NCBI GenBank assembly: GCA_012274445.1
Contig: JAAROD010000026.1
Coordinates: 1-64,000, forward strand
Reading direction: 5' to 3'
From: Sclerotiophoma versabilis
Taxonomy: Eukaryota; Ascomycota; Dothideomycetes; Pleosporales; Didymellaceae
Length of the DNA: 64,000 nucleotides
Shown: positions 1 through 14,620 of the stretch, one piece after another
Layout: every line of letters starts with the position of its first letter
Numbering within the stretch: the stretch's first letter is position 1
The notes under the pieces: generated by a model
Told to the model about the DNA's origin: nothing
Databases searched by the model: none
Seen by the model: the letters and a program-made list of their open reading frames with translations, nothing else
Program-made: the position numbers and the translations under genes

Positions 1-380
1 AAGTACCTATAGCTTTTAGTTTATATCTATTTACTAAAGTTTAATATAAAGTAATAATTAATATCTAGTTAGCTATAGAAGACTTAAAGATATTATAGCC
101 TTATAATATATACTTAGGCATAACACGTACTTCTAATAGTAGCTTAAGTTTATTAGAATCTAAGCTATAGACTATTAGAATCATATACTTAGAGTAGTTA
201 AATAGGTTGTTTATTACCTAGGAGATTAGATAGGCTTCTGTTACCTAAATATTAAGGCGTGTTATAGGTTTAGTAGCTAATTCTTTCTAGTCTTTAGCTT
301 CTTATAGCTTATTTAGTTAGTCTTAATATTTATTTATATACTATATTTTATTAGCTAATATACTATAATATACTATATTA

Positions 381-440
381 TAGAGAGAGAAGAGGGTAAG
401 TAATTCTAGGTTTTTAAAAATCTAGAATTATACTTACCTT
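381..440. repeat. Purine tract plus inverted TAATTCTAG motif
   Basis: A GA-rich run is followed by TAATTCTAGG, a short A/T centre and then CTAGAATTA, so the motif forms an inverted pair (about 396-437). Related purine-run plus (A/T)TTCTAGG motifs recur at about 1,177, 2,902, 3,268, 3,403, 3,647 (reverse orientation), 12,998 and 13,243-13,300. They look like ends of one repeated element family scattered through the AT-rich block. Confidence 0.55.
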
Positions 441-3400
441 TCTTAGCTATGCTTATATTTAGTAGTATTATAAATACAGTAACTATCTTACTACTGCTAG
501 TATTATAGTATAGGAGTTCTTCTATATTACCTTTACTAGTATCTATATATTATTAAATTTATAATTTAGTAGTAGTAGTACCTAGAACCTAGTTCTAGTA
601 TAAATACTAAGATAGATTTATACTTAGTAAAATAGGTATAGACTAGTAGAAAATATATAAGGTAGAAAGAGTATCTATATACTCTTAGAATATAATATAT
701 ATAGAAACTAAAAGCTTTAGAATCTCTTCTTAATATTTATAGAATACTAAGTTCTAAATTCTAAAGATATCTTAGCTACTTTTAAAATTCTCTTCTTTAT
801 TAGCTACTATAGTCTTATCTTAAAGTACTACTAGAAGACCTACTCTAACTATATATTCTCTATATAGATATTTATAAGCTAGTATATTTAGGTTACTTTA
901 CTTCTTTAAGTAGCTAAACTTAATTAACTCTTTAATATTTTTATATAGTAACTTCTTAAAGTAAGAAACTACTAATAAGATATTATACTTTATTATATAC
1001 TCTTTTATATCTAATAATAGCTTTAAGTTCTTAGAAATAGTTAGAGTAACTAGTATATTATAGATAATATTTAGTAGATTATAGTATATATAATATATAA
1101 AGCTACTATTTAGTTCTATAATATTAATTAAGTAGTTATTAACTATAAATATTTAGTAAGTATATTAAAAATCTAGAAGAGGGGGGGTTTAACTAATTCT
1201 AGGTTTTTAAAACCTAAAAGCTTACTGTTACCTCTTATAAGCTACTTACTACACTAGTTTATAATTACTTCTAATACGTTTAGTATATCTACGTCTTTAT
1301 TATCTTCTTTTTACTTCTATTTATAATAGTAAAGTATAGCTAGTAAATAATTCTTAGTATTAATTTTATTATTATCTTTAGTATTTATAGAGGTATTTAT
1401 ATTAATACTAATTAAATAATCTAATTTAATTATTTATATATTACTAGAGTTATTAATTATATAGAACTAATAGTGTTTAGAATTAGCTATATAGTTTTAA
1501 CTAATAAGTGTCTTTAGAGTAATAGTAGGTATAAAGCTTATAGGTAGTATATTATAATCTAGTTTAAGTATTATATAATAGTATACTACTAATTATTCTA
1601 TATTAGATTAGGCTGTAAAGGGAAGTACGTTTTTACGCTTAATAACTAGTATTACTATAGCTATTACTTTATAATTTATAGCTAGTGCTTATTTAATAAC
1701 TAGTATATAAATATAGGCTAAAATAGTCTTCTTATTAATCTTAGAAGTATATAAAAGGTTACTAAAATTAGCTTATATAAGTCCTGCACTCTATTAAATA
1801 GGCTTAGTTTTAGGCTTTAGGCTAAATAGAATAGGTTTATTGTATTCTTTCTTAATATCTATAGGTAACTTACCTTAATTAGTAAACTTAAGCTTCTTAT
1901 TATCTATAATAGCTATAAGATAGAGTTTATTAATTATAGCTATAGTACTCCTAAGTAACTAATTAAGTAATAAGGTTACCTATACTTAGTTAATGCGTAT
2001 ATTATAGTAGATACTAGTATTTTAGTAGAGTACTAATCTAGTATTAAAGAGTAGTTAATAAGCTTAATCTATATAACTAGTAGCCTATTTAGAGTACTAC
2101 TATAGAGCCTAAATAGTATCTATTAAGTATATCTTATTAAGTTTCTATAGGTTATATAATATAGCCTTAACTATACTTAGCTAATAAGTATTAATCTACT
2201 CTCTAATATTTATAAAACCATATTTAAAGTCTAAGAATATAGAGAAAAGAACCTTATTAAAAATATAATTAAAGGCTACTCTACTCTTACTAAACTATAG
2301 AGTAAGCTTAATAATTAATTATACTAATTTATATATTAGTTATTATAGGTTACCTTCTAAAACTTTTATTAATAGCAGCTTTATTTAATAGGCTAGCTTA
2401 GTTATTATCTTCTCTTTCTTCTTAATTAGTACTACTATTATAGTTATAAAGGTTATAATATACTTATCTTCTATATTAAGCTAGCTAAAATCTAATATAT
2501 CTATTTATCCTGTTTCTTAGTATAGCTGCTTATCTAGATTATTAGAGTTATTCTACTCTTTAGCTTATTTATATCTCTAATATATTATTTTATTATACTT
2601 ATTATTAGAGTTATACTAGATTTTAGAGGTTATCTTACTTAAAGGATACTTTACTTCTTAAATTATCTACTACTAAGGTATCTTTAGAATAATAGCTTAA
2701 GACTCTAATAGTATTAGTTAGTCTTATAAAGAAGGTGTCTAATTAGTGTTATATACTGTTATTAATAGTAATATTAGTAATAGTAGAGATAATAGTATTA
2801 GTAAAGATTCTATAGGTTTATTATTTAGAAGTATTATTATCTAGTTTAGTTTACTAGGAGATTTACTAAATAAGTTAAGGAAAGATAATATATTATATAG
2901 TAAGAGGGGAGCTAGATAGATTCTAGGTTTTAGATAACCTAGAAACTTGTAGGCTAGCCTTTTACTAGATATATAGCTTACTCTTACTTATCTATTAAAA
3001 CTACTAACTATAGTATTAGTAAAAGCTATAGGTTATGCATATATTATTTAATTATAATAGCTATAGATTCTAGGTTAAACTATCTAGGTAGTAGTATAGA
3101 TCTAATTAGTAGTAGGCAAACTCTATAGAAATAAGTAGTCTACTTTAAAGTAAATACTATCTAAAAGATAAACTATTATATATATAAAATAAAAGATATA
3201 ATTTATTATAGTAACTTTACTCTTAGTTTAGTATTTCTATAGCATTATTCTAAAAGGTAGTACTAGAAAAGAGGGGGAGGAGGTTAGAGTAATTCTAGGT
3301 TTTAATTTTTTTTTATTTCTTTTTTAGTAAAGTTTTTATTAATAGTACTTATAAGTTTTATAATATATATAGAGTAGTTATTGTATATAGTAGTTATATA

Positions 3401-6400
3401 GTAGAGAAGAGAAAGAGACTAGCTATTTCTAGGTTTTTAGCTTATAAACTTAGTTATTTAAGTTAGCTAGTAGTATATAGGTAGGGGGTTAGTAAGTAAA
3501 GAGGTAAAGAAAAGTAGAAGAGAAAGAGAGGTAGAAAGGGAAGAAATTATATACCTATACTAGTGCTACTAGTATAGAGACTGTATATACCTAGTATATA
3601 ATAGATTTATAGGTAAAGTAGAGAAATAATCTAAGTCTACTAAGTTAAAACCTAGAATTAGTAGCTCTCTTTCTTTCTTCTAGCACTTTATATTTATATT
3701 ATTTAATTATTATTATTAATAAGAGGTAGTTCTATTAATTCTAAGTTTTAAATTAGTATCTTACTTTATCTTAGGTATTTAGGTATATAGTAAAGAATAA
3801 ATCTACTTACTATTAATAAGCTCTTTATAATATCTTAGGCTGTCTGCTATAAAAAACTTATAAGTTAACTAAGTTAATACTAGAAGAATATAGCTAGCTT
3901 TAAAGTTATCTCTAAAATCTACTATACTAGTCTAATATTTTGCAAACTCTAGTATAAGGTTAGAATATATTATTCTAGGAGACTAATTCTCTTATATCTG
4001 TCTACTATTATCTTAAGGCTCTATATAAGTTTAAACCTATTAAATCTACTTTACTTAGATATTAGAATACTTATCCTATAGGTATGCCTAAGTATTATAA
4101 ATAGTAAATTTATTTCTATAGGGTATATCTAGCCTTTATATACGCACTCTACTTAAGCCTTTAATATTCTATTTTAGATAGTAATTAAATAGTATTAGGC
4201 ATGTCTAGCACTAGGCTTTACTCTATTATATATTAATAGTAGATTAGTATAATACTATTATTAAGCCTATATATATTAGCCTATAATTATTACTTATATT
4301 ACAGTTTCTATAGATATAATTAAATACCTCTCTATTAGTAAAACATATTATATAGTAGGTTGCCTAGAACTATTATATAGCTAGAATCTTAGATAGAAGT
4401 AGTTATACTTATACAGTTTTTTATTTACTTAGATTACTTAAGTTAAAATTAAGCTGTCTTTATTACCTTACTATTTTATATTTAGTAATAAGTAATCTAT
4501 ACTTAGTTACTCTATAGTTAATATCTAAATATTATTAGTATATTACTGCTTTTATTTTAGAAACGTACCTAATAAGTCTAAAAGGTATTTATTTTACCTT
4601 AGATAAGTTATTAGTGTAGATAGTAAGTTACTAGAGTTAAATAGTTCTCTTAATAGTATATTATTATAGAACTTTTCTAATATAATAGCTCTTAGTATTA
4701 AATATATAGTTATATAAACAAATAGGCTAGTGTTTCTTATAGGTATTATAATATTAATAGTAGATTCTTTTATAGTTTTTATATAGGCTAAGTAGAGGAG
4801 ACTAGATAGAATTTATAATACTATTATACATATAATTATAATATATAATAATGTAGAAGTTATAGGTAAATAAAAGTATATTAGGTAAATATTATATATA
4901 GCTTCTAATAACGTGTATATTATATAGTTAAGTTTATTATTAAAGTACTAGTTAAGTATTCTTCTTTAACAGACTAGATCTCTATTATTATCTTAGATAA
5001 ATACTATAATAATAGACTATACTTTTATATCTGCTTTATTAAAATAGATATTTAATAATAATAATAAGATAATAAGCCTAGCTGTGTAGAGAGTTCTATT
5101 ATAGCCTACTCTTCTACTTTCTTATATCTATATAATAATATAGTTAGGCTTACTAAATTAAAATACTACTAGTAAAAATAGAATATAAATGCCTATAGAA
5201 AATATACTAGTAGTAATAAATATACTATCTAATGCAGACATAAATTTAGTTTACTATCTTATCTTTTTACTATTATCTATATTACTATAAATATATCTAT
5301 AGTTTAATATATATACTAAGGTTTCTACTATAGATTAGGTATTAATATATACTAAGATCTTCTTTAGTTTTTAGTGCTCTGTTTATATATATTTAGCTAT
5401 TTAACCTATAGTTATAGGCCCTCTGTTAGGTAGATAATATACTTAGTAGTAAATATTACTATACACTGTTAATTTATAAAACATGTTAACTAACCTAGAT
5501 AGTCCTATAAGCTAGTACGCGTTTTCTTCTTCTTTCTATAGTATAGTAGTAGATAATAATATTACTTATAATCTGTATTTTGCTATAATTTAGAGGTTTT
5601 TTAAATATAGTCTAAATATATAGTAGGATTATAGAATATAGTAGAATTTATCTACTACTATATATTCTAGACACTCTAGTAAGTTTATTCTACTTATAAA
5701 CTGTATAAAGCTATCTTAGCTAAGGCTTTCTAGTGTTACTAGTATAATAGAGGCTGTCTTATTATAATATTCTTATTTCTATACTATAGTTCTAATTTAT
5801 AATACTTTATAATAAGTTATAATATTAATACATAGTGCTACTAGAAGTGTAATAATAATAGTCTAGCTATAGTTTAGAAAATAAGCTAGTAGTAGAAATA
5901 ATAGACTTTTACTAGATCTAGTGCTAGCTATATAGGTAATAGTTATTAATTCTATTATAATAGTATCTAGAGCTTCTTTTTATTTACTGCAGAATTAAGC
6001 AGTAGAGCTAAAATTTTCTTATAATAGTGCTAAGTAGTTTATACCTATCCTGTTTTTAAGTTAGTTATATAAAATAGTAAATAATACTATATATAAAGAG
6101 TCTATAGTATAGTCTATATAGAAGCCTAATACTTTATACTATTAACTTAATATCTTAAAATATATAGTAGCTATATTTTATCTTCTAGTAAATACTTAAG
6201 AGATATTAAGTGCGTATATGCTATAGGTAGTCTCTAGTAAATATCTAGCCTGCATTTCTATAGCTTCTACCTTAGCTTTATTAATAATATTATCTATTTC
6301 TTCTTAAGATAGAGTCTATAGTTTACTATTATAAATACTAATCTTTTTACTAAACGTAATAATTAAGTATTATCTAGTACTAATATTAATCTCTTAACCT

Positions 6401-9400
6401 ATCTATTATATAGTAGCTTAAGATAGGACCTTACTTAGTAGTTATAATATCTTATATTAAATTTTATCTATATTAAGCTAAAGAAAGCTACTAGTTGCAA
6501 GTTTATAGTAATAGTCTTAGTAGAAAGTAGTAAGTTAATATTATAATATAGTATAGAATAGTTAAATTAACTATATATACTATATAAGTAGTAACCTAAT
6601 CTTATAAAGAAGAAATTAATATACTATGTTTAGTGTCTTATTATAGTTAAAGCCTTTATAGTAGTATAGAATAATAGCTATAAGACTATTAAATAGAAAT
6701 AGGTTATAAATGCTATTAGTAACTATATTCTTATATTAAATACTTAGAATCTTAGTACCTCTAGCAGGCTAGCTGCTTATAAAGTAGGCTAGACACAGTA
6801 AATATCTAAGAAACTTTTAAATAAGTTTACTATATACTATAATCTATCTAATATCTTATAGATTAGTAATAGTATAGTCTTTATAAGTCTATTTCTGCAG
6901 AGTAGTTATAAGTTAACTAGAAATAAAATTCTTATATTCTAATAATTAAGAAGATAAAGGTATAAATATACTATAGCCTGCTATAGATTAGGTAGCTTAT
7001 TCTTCTATAGTATCCTATAGAATCTTAGGTAGCTTAGTAGAGCTGTTAATAAAGTATAACTACTATAGAAGTTTAAACGCAACTGTATATTTATTCTATA
7101 CTACACTTTAGAACTATAATAATAATATTCTAATAAAGTAAATAGTAATATTATCTCTACTCTAATATATAAACGTGTCTAGGTTTTCTCTATATTAAAA
7201 TTAACTAGCATAGTATATAGTAGTAATTAACTAATTTATAGTTATTAGGTATTAGGTAGTAAGGTAATTCTAAACCTATTAGTTAAAGTAATTTATAATA
7301 TCCTAGTTTTTAGACTCTATAGTATAATATAGTTCTTATATATCTTTAATTTTCTATATCTATTAAGCCTCTTCTAATATTACTACGTCTTTTATACTTA
7401 TATATATAGAGTCTGTAGTATCTATTAGTTTTATAAACTTACTTTAGTATACTTAAATTATAGATAGTCTTATAAACTTCTTTAGTATAGAAATATCTAT
7501 AGTAAAATTATATACTTCTTAAAATCTAGTACCTTGTATATTTAGTAGTAAGAACTGCTATAGAGAGTAGGATAGATAGTTTAGTATTATTAGTCTAGGT
7601 TGTTTATTTAAGAAGAGAAATCTAAAAGTTATAGTATAGTTACTCTAAATTAGACAGGAAGGTTTAATTATATTTATAGTTTACTATTAGAAATTCTCTA
7701 GTATTATTATAAATGTATTTATAAATTATAGTCTATATATACTATTAACTAGAGGTAAGATATATTATTCTTTAGATTAGTAAATCTCTAGGTATAACTT
7801 AGGTAAAGAATATAAATATCTTTTATAGAGTAATAGCATACTATAGGTCTAGGTTTTAATAAATATTAAGAAGGAAGAGTAGTATATTCTTTAGATACTC
7901 TTGTATAATAGTAATACGTATATAGTATAATATTTCTACTATAGTATTCTACTATATTCTAACTATACTTTATACTGTATAGTATAAGAAGTATAGTTAT
8001 TATTCTTTATATTTCTTTAGTATCTATATTAAAGCTATTACTTTCTTTTATAATAAGAAACTAGATAGAATATAGAGAAATCTTATATAGATAAGCTAAG
8101 AGTTAGTATATAAAGAAGAAGTCTTAGTAACTATATCTAGACACTAATATTAATCTTTCTTAGCCTATTTTATAGCTAACGCTAGTTAGGCCTATAGGCT
8201 TTATAGTCCTCTACTAATATCTTTATGATTCTGCTTTAATAGAGAGGCTGTTAGGTTAGTTATATTAGTAGTTAATATATTTATAGTTAAGTATAGTTCT
8301 ATTAGAAGTATAGTTATATCTTATAATAGAGTTAACTATAAAGCTTTAAAATCTAGGTTTATAGTAAATAAGTATATAACTCTAAGATTAAGAAATTATA
8401 ATAGAATAGCTATAAAGAAGTATTAGCTATTAACTACTGATATATATATCTTATACTAGTTACTTATAGTTTCTTATATAGCTCTAGTATTATACATCTC
8501 CTATAACTATACTTTTAAATTCTTTATAGCTGTTAGGCTAGTTTTAATTATATTATAGTAGTTACACTAGTAGGAATTCTTAAAGAGTTTAAGGCTTAGA
8601 ATAATATTAATAGTAGTAATGTTATCTATAATAAAATTAGAGTATTCTGTCTTTATAGTATAACTTAATTATAGAGTTATAATTTTATTCTATATTAATT
8701 TACGTTTGTGTTTTCTAATACTATATTAATAGTCTAGGTAATTATTAAAGTAAAGTAGAACTATACTTAGAAGTAAAGCGTATTAATAAAGGCTATATAT
8801 AATAAATTAATATATAGTATTATATATAATAAATTTAGGTTTTAATATAGTAGTATAATATATATTAGTTAGATTTAATTTTAACCTATATAAAGGTAGA
8901 AATAACTTATAGTTATATACACAGACTAGAATAGATAAAAGTTATACTAGTTATATATTAGACCTGCTTATAGAGCTGCTAAGAATAGAGCCTACAGCTT
9001 TATTTAACTCTATTCTTATTTACTTTTATTATATAATAGTAGCATATTTACTATATCTTATACTAGATAAGTTAGATAGAAATTCTAATAACCTTAAGTT
9101 TATTTATAATATCTCTAGTTAAATAGGTTCTAATTCTTTAATTTTTAGTATAGTTTTAAGTTCTAGTAAATAACTATAGGCTTTTATTATACTATCTCCT
9201 AAATAAGCCTTACGCTAGATTTATTAATATATATATAAGTAAAGGTTAATTTATATTATTATAAAGGTATATAAAGAAGAGTTGTCTAAGGTAGAAGATA
9301 ATAATAGTAGAGATAGTGCTAGAGATAGTAATAAAAGAACTAGTAAGAAGAGAGTAAAGAGGTAGAAGACTAATATAACTTATAGACGTAATATATAAGT

Positions 9401-12400
9401 AAAAGAGTTAAAAGAAAGAGAATAAGTAGGCTTAACTAATAAGTAATAATAATATAAGACTTTCTTAATATAGCTATCTAGTATTAATAATAAAGTTATA
9501 TAAAATATAATTATAAAAGTAGCTACTATAGTAACTAGAGATTATATTCTAGATTAGAGAGTAGTGTTAAAAGTCTAGCAGGCAAAGCTACCTAAAGCGC
9601 ATCTACAGCTTACTAAATTCTTACCTTAATTTAATATATTCTAGAGTAGCTCTCTAGTAGTTATATATAATAATACTATTTCTTAAACTCTGTTAGATCC
9701 TTCTTAAAGTTAATCTAGTACTAGATTTAGTTAACTAGAAGTAAGAGGTTTTAGAAATCTTTTCTTAGCTATATAAATAAACTATACTATTAGTATTATT
9801 AGTAATATAAAATATTATTAGATTATAGTAGTAATATATAATAAGTATAATACTCTTAAGCACTAACTACGCACTTATATAGCACCTTAGTATAGTTATA
9901 GTTATAGTTTTACTACTATTACTAGAGAACAGCTATTTACTACTATATATATATAATCTAATAGATCCCCTGCTATAAGAGAGTATTATACTATATAATA
10001 GAAAGAGTTTTACTATTAGTTAGACTATAGTAAATACTAGTTTATATTATATAAAAGGTTTAGTATTAGTATATTTATACTTCTACTAAAGAGTGCTATT
10101 ACTAACTCTTTTAGTAAATATTCTTTACTAATAGAGAAGTTTATAGACTAGGTTAAAATAATTATAGAGTATAATAAAGGTGTCTTTACTAGGTATAATA
10201 AGATTAAAAGCTTATATACTTCTTATATAATAGATAGCTACTCTTCTACTAAGTTATATCTTAAGTAAATAACTAACCTAAAGTTATAAGATTATAACCT
10301 AGAGTTAGTATTATTTCTATAAAGTAATTTAGAGTATAATATTAAGAAGATTTTAGATAGTAAGGGTAGTAGTATTATAATCTCTTCTACTTTACTTAAC
10401 ACTAAAACTTCTAATTAATATATAGATAAAATATATCTTATTACTCTTATTACTCTATATAATTAATTTCTTAAGAGTTATTTATAATTTTTAGTAGTTA
10501 TAGAGTTTATAGACAAATAATTATCTTTTATTATATACTAAAATTTGTTTTTACTATTAATTATATTATCTTTTACTATTATTTTATTATTAGTTTACTT
10601 TATTATTATTATACTTTCTCTATTTAAATATTCTATTTCTATTTCTTATCTTCTCTTACTACTTCTTATCTATATTTAATCTAGCTATATATTAACTTAA
10701 CCTACTTTACTATTCTCTACCTAAAGTACCTATACTACTTAGAAAAAGCTTTATCTTACTTTATATAACTTTACCTTATATAGTAATTTTATTACTATAG
10801 TCTCTACTATAGTTTTCTTATACACTATTAAAGAAATTACTGCTGCCTATACTCCTATAGTCTAAGAGTATAATAGTATTAATATTATTCTACAGCCTAA
10901 TAGTAACCTTACTCTTAAGCTAGCTACCCTAAGCTCTAGTAATAGTATACTTAAGGTAGGTATAGCTAGTAGCTACCTTCTTTTCTATATAAAGTTAGTT
11001 ATTAGTGCTAGTACTTATATTAGTGTTAATACTATTAAAGAACTGCTTAATAATAACTTCTATTGTAATATTACCTAGAGTAGCCTTAAGATCTACCTTA
11101 ATAGAACTATACTTAATTAGGTATACTAATTATATACTAATATTATTACTAATAATTTTATCTAGAGTATCTAGGCTCTGCCTAACACGCTAAAGACTTA
11201 TAATTATATTTTTACTATATATATCTTCTATACTATTCTACCTAATACTTAAATATTAGTAATATATAACCTCTATAAACTACTTTCTTCTAATAGTTAT
11301 ATTATTATAGATATAAATACGTAATTTATTAGTAATAAGCTACTAGCTAATTAGGCTAATATACTAGTATAATTTTAAGTTAACTCTAGTTATATAGAAG
11401 CTCCTAGTGCTCTTATCTACTTAGAGCTATACTGCATTCTTACTTTTATATAGGTTAAAGTAGTTATTATAGTAACCTAGCTCTGCCTAGAGACTATATA
11501 GCTTACTACTAGAAAGTAGGCTAAGGAGGCTGCTAAGTAAGTATAACTTACTATAATTAACTATTACTCTACTAGTAAGAGTAATTAATTTAGGCTTCCT
11601 ATAAGCACTTACTCTGCCTTAGATACTAAACTTAATTATTATACTCTATAAGATATATAGCACCTTATAAATTTACGTATATAATAACTAACCTTCTACT
11701 ATATAGAATATATATTAGAGAAAATAGTCTGCTATAAGTCTAAGTTAAAATAGTAGTAGAATACTTTTATATAATATAAGTATATAGTATATAAAGCTGT
11801 TTAGTACTGTATAAAGAGTAAAGTAGCCTAGATTATAGCCTCTTATACTTAGGGCGTACTATATATTATAGAGTTTCTATAAATAGGTATAATAGTAGTT
11901 TTATATTATACTTAAGTTAGAACTATATTAAGAATAGAAAGAGAATTAGTAATTTAGTTATATAGACAGTCCTTCTTAGCTATTATAATAGACTAGATAA
12001 ATAAATAAATCTATTATAAGTTATAATTCTTCTTAAATTTATCTATAGCATAGTAGTACGCCTTAGTCTATACTTAGAATTTATAATACCTAGACTTATT
12101 ATTATATTTAATAAACTTAGTAAAAGCCTCTTATTCTTCTTCTATAAGGACATAACTAAGCTATTTAGTCTAGAGGTACTAGTCTTAATCTTAATTAGAT
12201 AGGTTAGTGTCTACCTTATAAGAAGTATTAGCTTATATACTAATTAACGCTCTCTATATATAGAAACACTTCTTAGCTTTATATTTATAAGACTTCTTAG
12301 CTTTAATCTTTTTAGCCTCTTTCTTATTTTATATAAACCTATTAGTAATATAGTAATAGATATCTTATTAGGCTGTATATTATTAGATTAATAGTAATAT

Positions 12401-13319
12401 ATGTTAAAGATTATAATTACTAATTTTCTATTTAACTTTATTATATATATTAAGCAGAGTTTTATTAGTAAAGAGCTTAATAAAATCTTAGAAAATTACT
12501 GCCTCTCTAGGCTTATACTTAGCTATATTATATATAATAAGAGCTAGTTCTCTTCTTATATATAAATAATTACTACGTCTATTAGAAATAATAGAAAGGA
12601 GGCCTTACTAAACTATATAATATTAATCTTTATAATTATATTATTTTATTAATTATACTTACTAGTCTCTTTTCTCTATATAGTAAAGAGAAGTATAAGT
12701 TACTAGTTAGAGAAGAATATAAAATCTTATACGTAATAGGTGTTAAGAAGTATATTAATATTTATAGTTATAGTATAGTTATATTTATAGTAGGTTAAGT
12801 TATTTTAGTAGGTTAGAGATGTAGAAGATTAGAGCAGAGCTAGAGAAAAGAATTATTTATATAGATATTTTTTTATATAGTTATAGTAATAAAATAATAA
12901 TAAATAAGGTAAATAATTATATATAGTAAGCTAGTATATAGGTAGAATATATTATTATAAGAGTTTTCTTTTACTTACTTTCTATATATTAATATAGTAG
13001 AGAGTAGTATAATTCTAGGTTTTATAAAAGAAGAAGTTAGAATCTACCTAGCTGCCCTGCTGTATTTATAGGAGAGTACAGTCTTAGTTATAATAATAAA
13101 TAAATTTAAATTAAAATAAAAAAAATCTTTATAAGAGAAATATATAATAATAATATATTATATAATAGTATTATAGGTTTATATAATAGCTTATAATATA
13201 GTATACTATCTAGTGTGTTAATGTTGTTTATATATAATAAGGTAGAAAGAAGAAGGTAGGTAATTCTAGCTTTTAAGAGAGATAAACCTAGAATTATATA
13301 AGAGGCCCTTTAGTTTAAT

Positions 13320-13765
13320 AACAGATTTTTAACCTACGTAGTAGGTAGAAATAGAATTATTAGCTTAATTAATATATAGATTATTAGTCTTAATTATTAG
13401 ATTCTTAGTTTATAGTAGAGGATTATTAGTCTTTAATTAATAGATTCTTATTTTATAGTAGAGAATTATTAGCTTAATTGATAGATTCTTAGTTTATAGT
13501 AGAGGATTATTAGTCTTAATTAATAGATTCTTAGTTTATAGTAGAGAATTATTAGTTATATTATAGGATTATTAGTCTTAATTAGAGGATTATTAGTTAT
13601 ATTACAAGATTATTAGTCTTAATTAGTAGATTGTTAGTTATATTACAGGATTATTAGTCTTAATTAGTAGATTATTAGTTTTAATAAATAGATTATTAGT
13701 TTTAATAAATAGATTATTAGTTTTAATAAATAGATTATTAGTCTTAATTAGTAGATTATTAGCTA
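13320..13765. repeat. Minisatellite, about 21-bp unit with 42-bp higher order
   Basis: Consecutive imperfect copies of a unit close to ATTATTAGTCTTAATTAATAG run through this stretch. The first part alternates that unit with a GATTCTTAGTTTATAGTAGAG-like unit, giving a period of about 42 bp. The last part becomes nearly uniform GATTATTAGTTTTAATAAATA copies (about 13,677-13,740). The arrangement is consistent with stepwise local duplication. No coding role is visible. Confidence 0.8.
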
Positions 13766-13867
13766 GATTTACAGCTACTAATTAGCATATACGTACTAGC
13801 TTAGCGCAGATTACTATTAGGAATCTAAAAACCTAATATATATAGAGCCTACTACCTACTCTTTAAC

Positions 13868-14020
13868 TTAAGTACCTTAGTTATTTAGACTACCTTAGTT
13901 ATTTAGACTACCTTAGTTATTTAAACTACCTTAGTTATTTAGACTACCTTAGTTATTTAGACTACCTTAGTTATTTAGACTACTTTAGTTATTTAAACTA
14001 CCTTAGTTATTTAGACTGCT
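13868..14020. repeat. Minisatellite, 18-bp unit
   Basis: About eight to nine near-perfect tandem copies of ACCTTAGTTATTTAGACT are visible, with only single-base changes such as TTTAAACT or CTTTAG. The copies are much more uniform than the surrounding RIP-mutated DNA, so the array probably expanded after the mutation. It ends abruptly at a pyrimidine-rich stretch. Confidence 0.85.
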
Positions 14021-14034
14021 CTACTATAGAAATC

Positions 14035-14620
14035 TCTATTTACTTCTTTTTTTTTCTTTTTAATCTAATCTATCTATATAGCTCTTACTTTATTATCTAC
14101 TCTTTCTTTTATTCTTTAAACTCTTTATCTTTCTTCTATCTCTCTTAAATACCCTTTCTACTTTACTTTCTTTTTATTAATATCTTTTTCTTTTTTATAT
14201 ATAAATTAAACTCTTTATTTATTTCTTCTTAACTATCTCTTTTACTTTATTCTTATAAAACTTCTATTACCTTCTTTTTATAAACCTACCTATAGCTACT
14301 TACTTACTATTCTTTTAATCTAATTATAAAGTTTTCTTCTATTTTTATCTTCTTATTTCTTTCTAAATCTACCTTATATATTATTTTCTCTTCTATAAAT
14401 ATTTTCTTTATAACTTTTTTTTCTTCTTTTTCTTACTTTTCTATACTTACTCTTCTTCTTCTTTTCTATTTAACTAGAACTCTTCTCTTTCTTTTAGCTA
14501 TTTTAATACCTATATTCTATTTTTTCTACTTACTCTATCTTCTTCTTTTTTATTTTACTATATATTATCTACTTCTAACTATACTTCTTATAAAATAGTA
14601 TAATCTAAATAGTAATAACT
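14035..14620. repeat. Strand-asymmetric pyrimidine-rich stretch
   Basis: The plus strand is almost entirely C and T with scattered A and very little G. It immediately follows the 18-bp minisatellite. This is low-complexity sequence with no open frame. It may be a mutated coding or untranslated part of a transposon, but nothing identifies it. Confidence 0.55.

Noticed and set aside
11005..11193. 62-codon open stretch rich in Leu/Ile in the AT-rich block
   Set aside because: Composition follows directly from the TA-rich DNA; no family features, and all neighbouring sequence is stop-riddled.
13305..13365. tRNA-like stretch (TAGTTTAAT, GATTTTTAACC, GTAGAAATAGAATT)
   Set aside because: Stems do not pair and the T-arm consensus is lost; at best a mutated tRNA-derived element, not a working tRNA.
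13320..14020. CRISPR-like array
   Set aside because: Units are contiguous tandem copies without unique spacers, and the host is a fungus.
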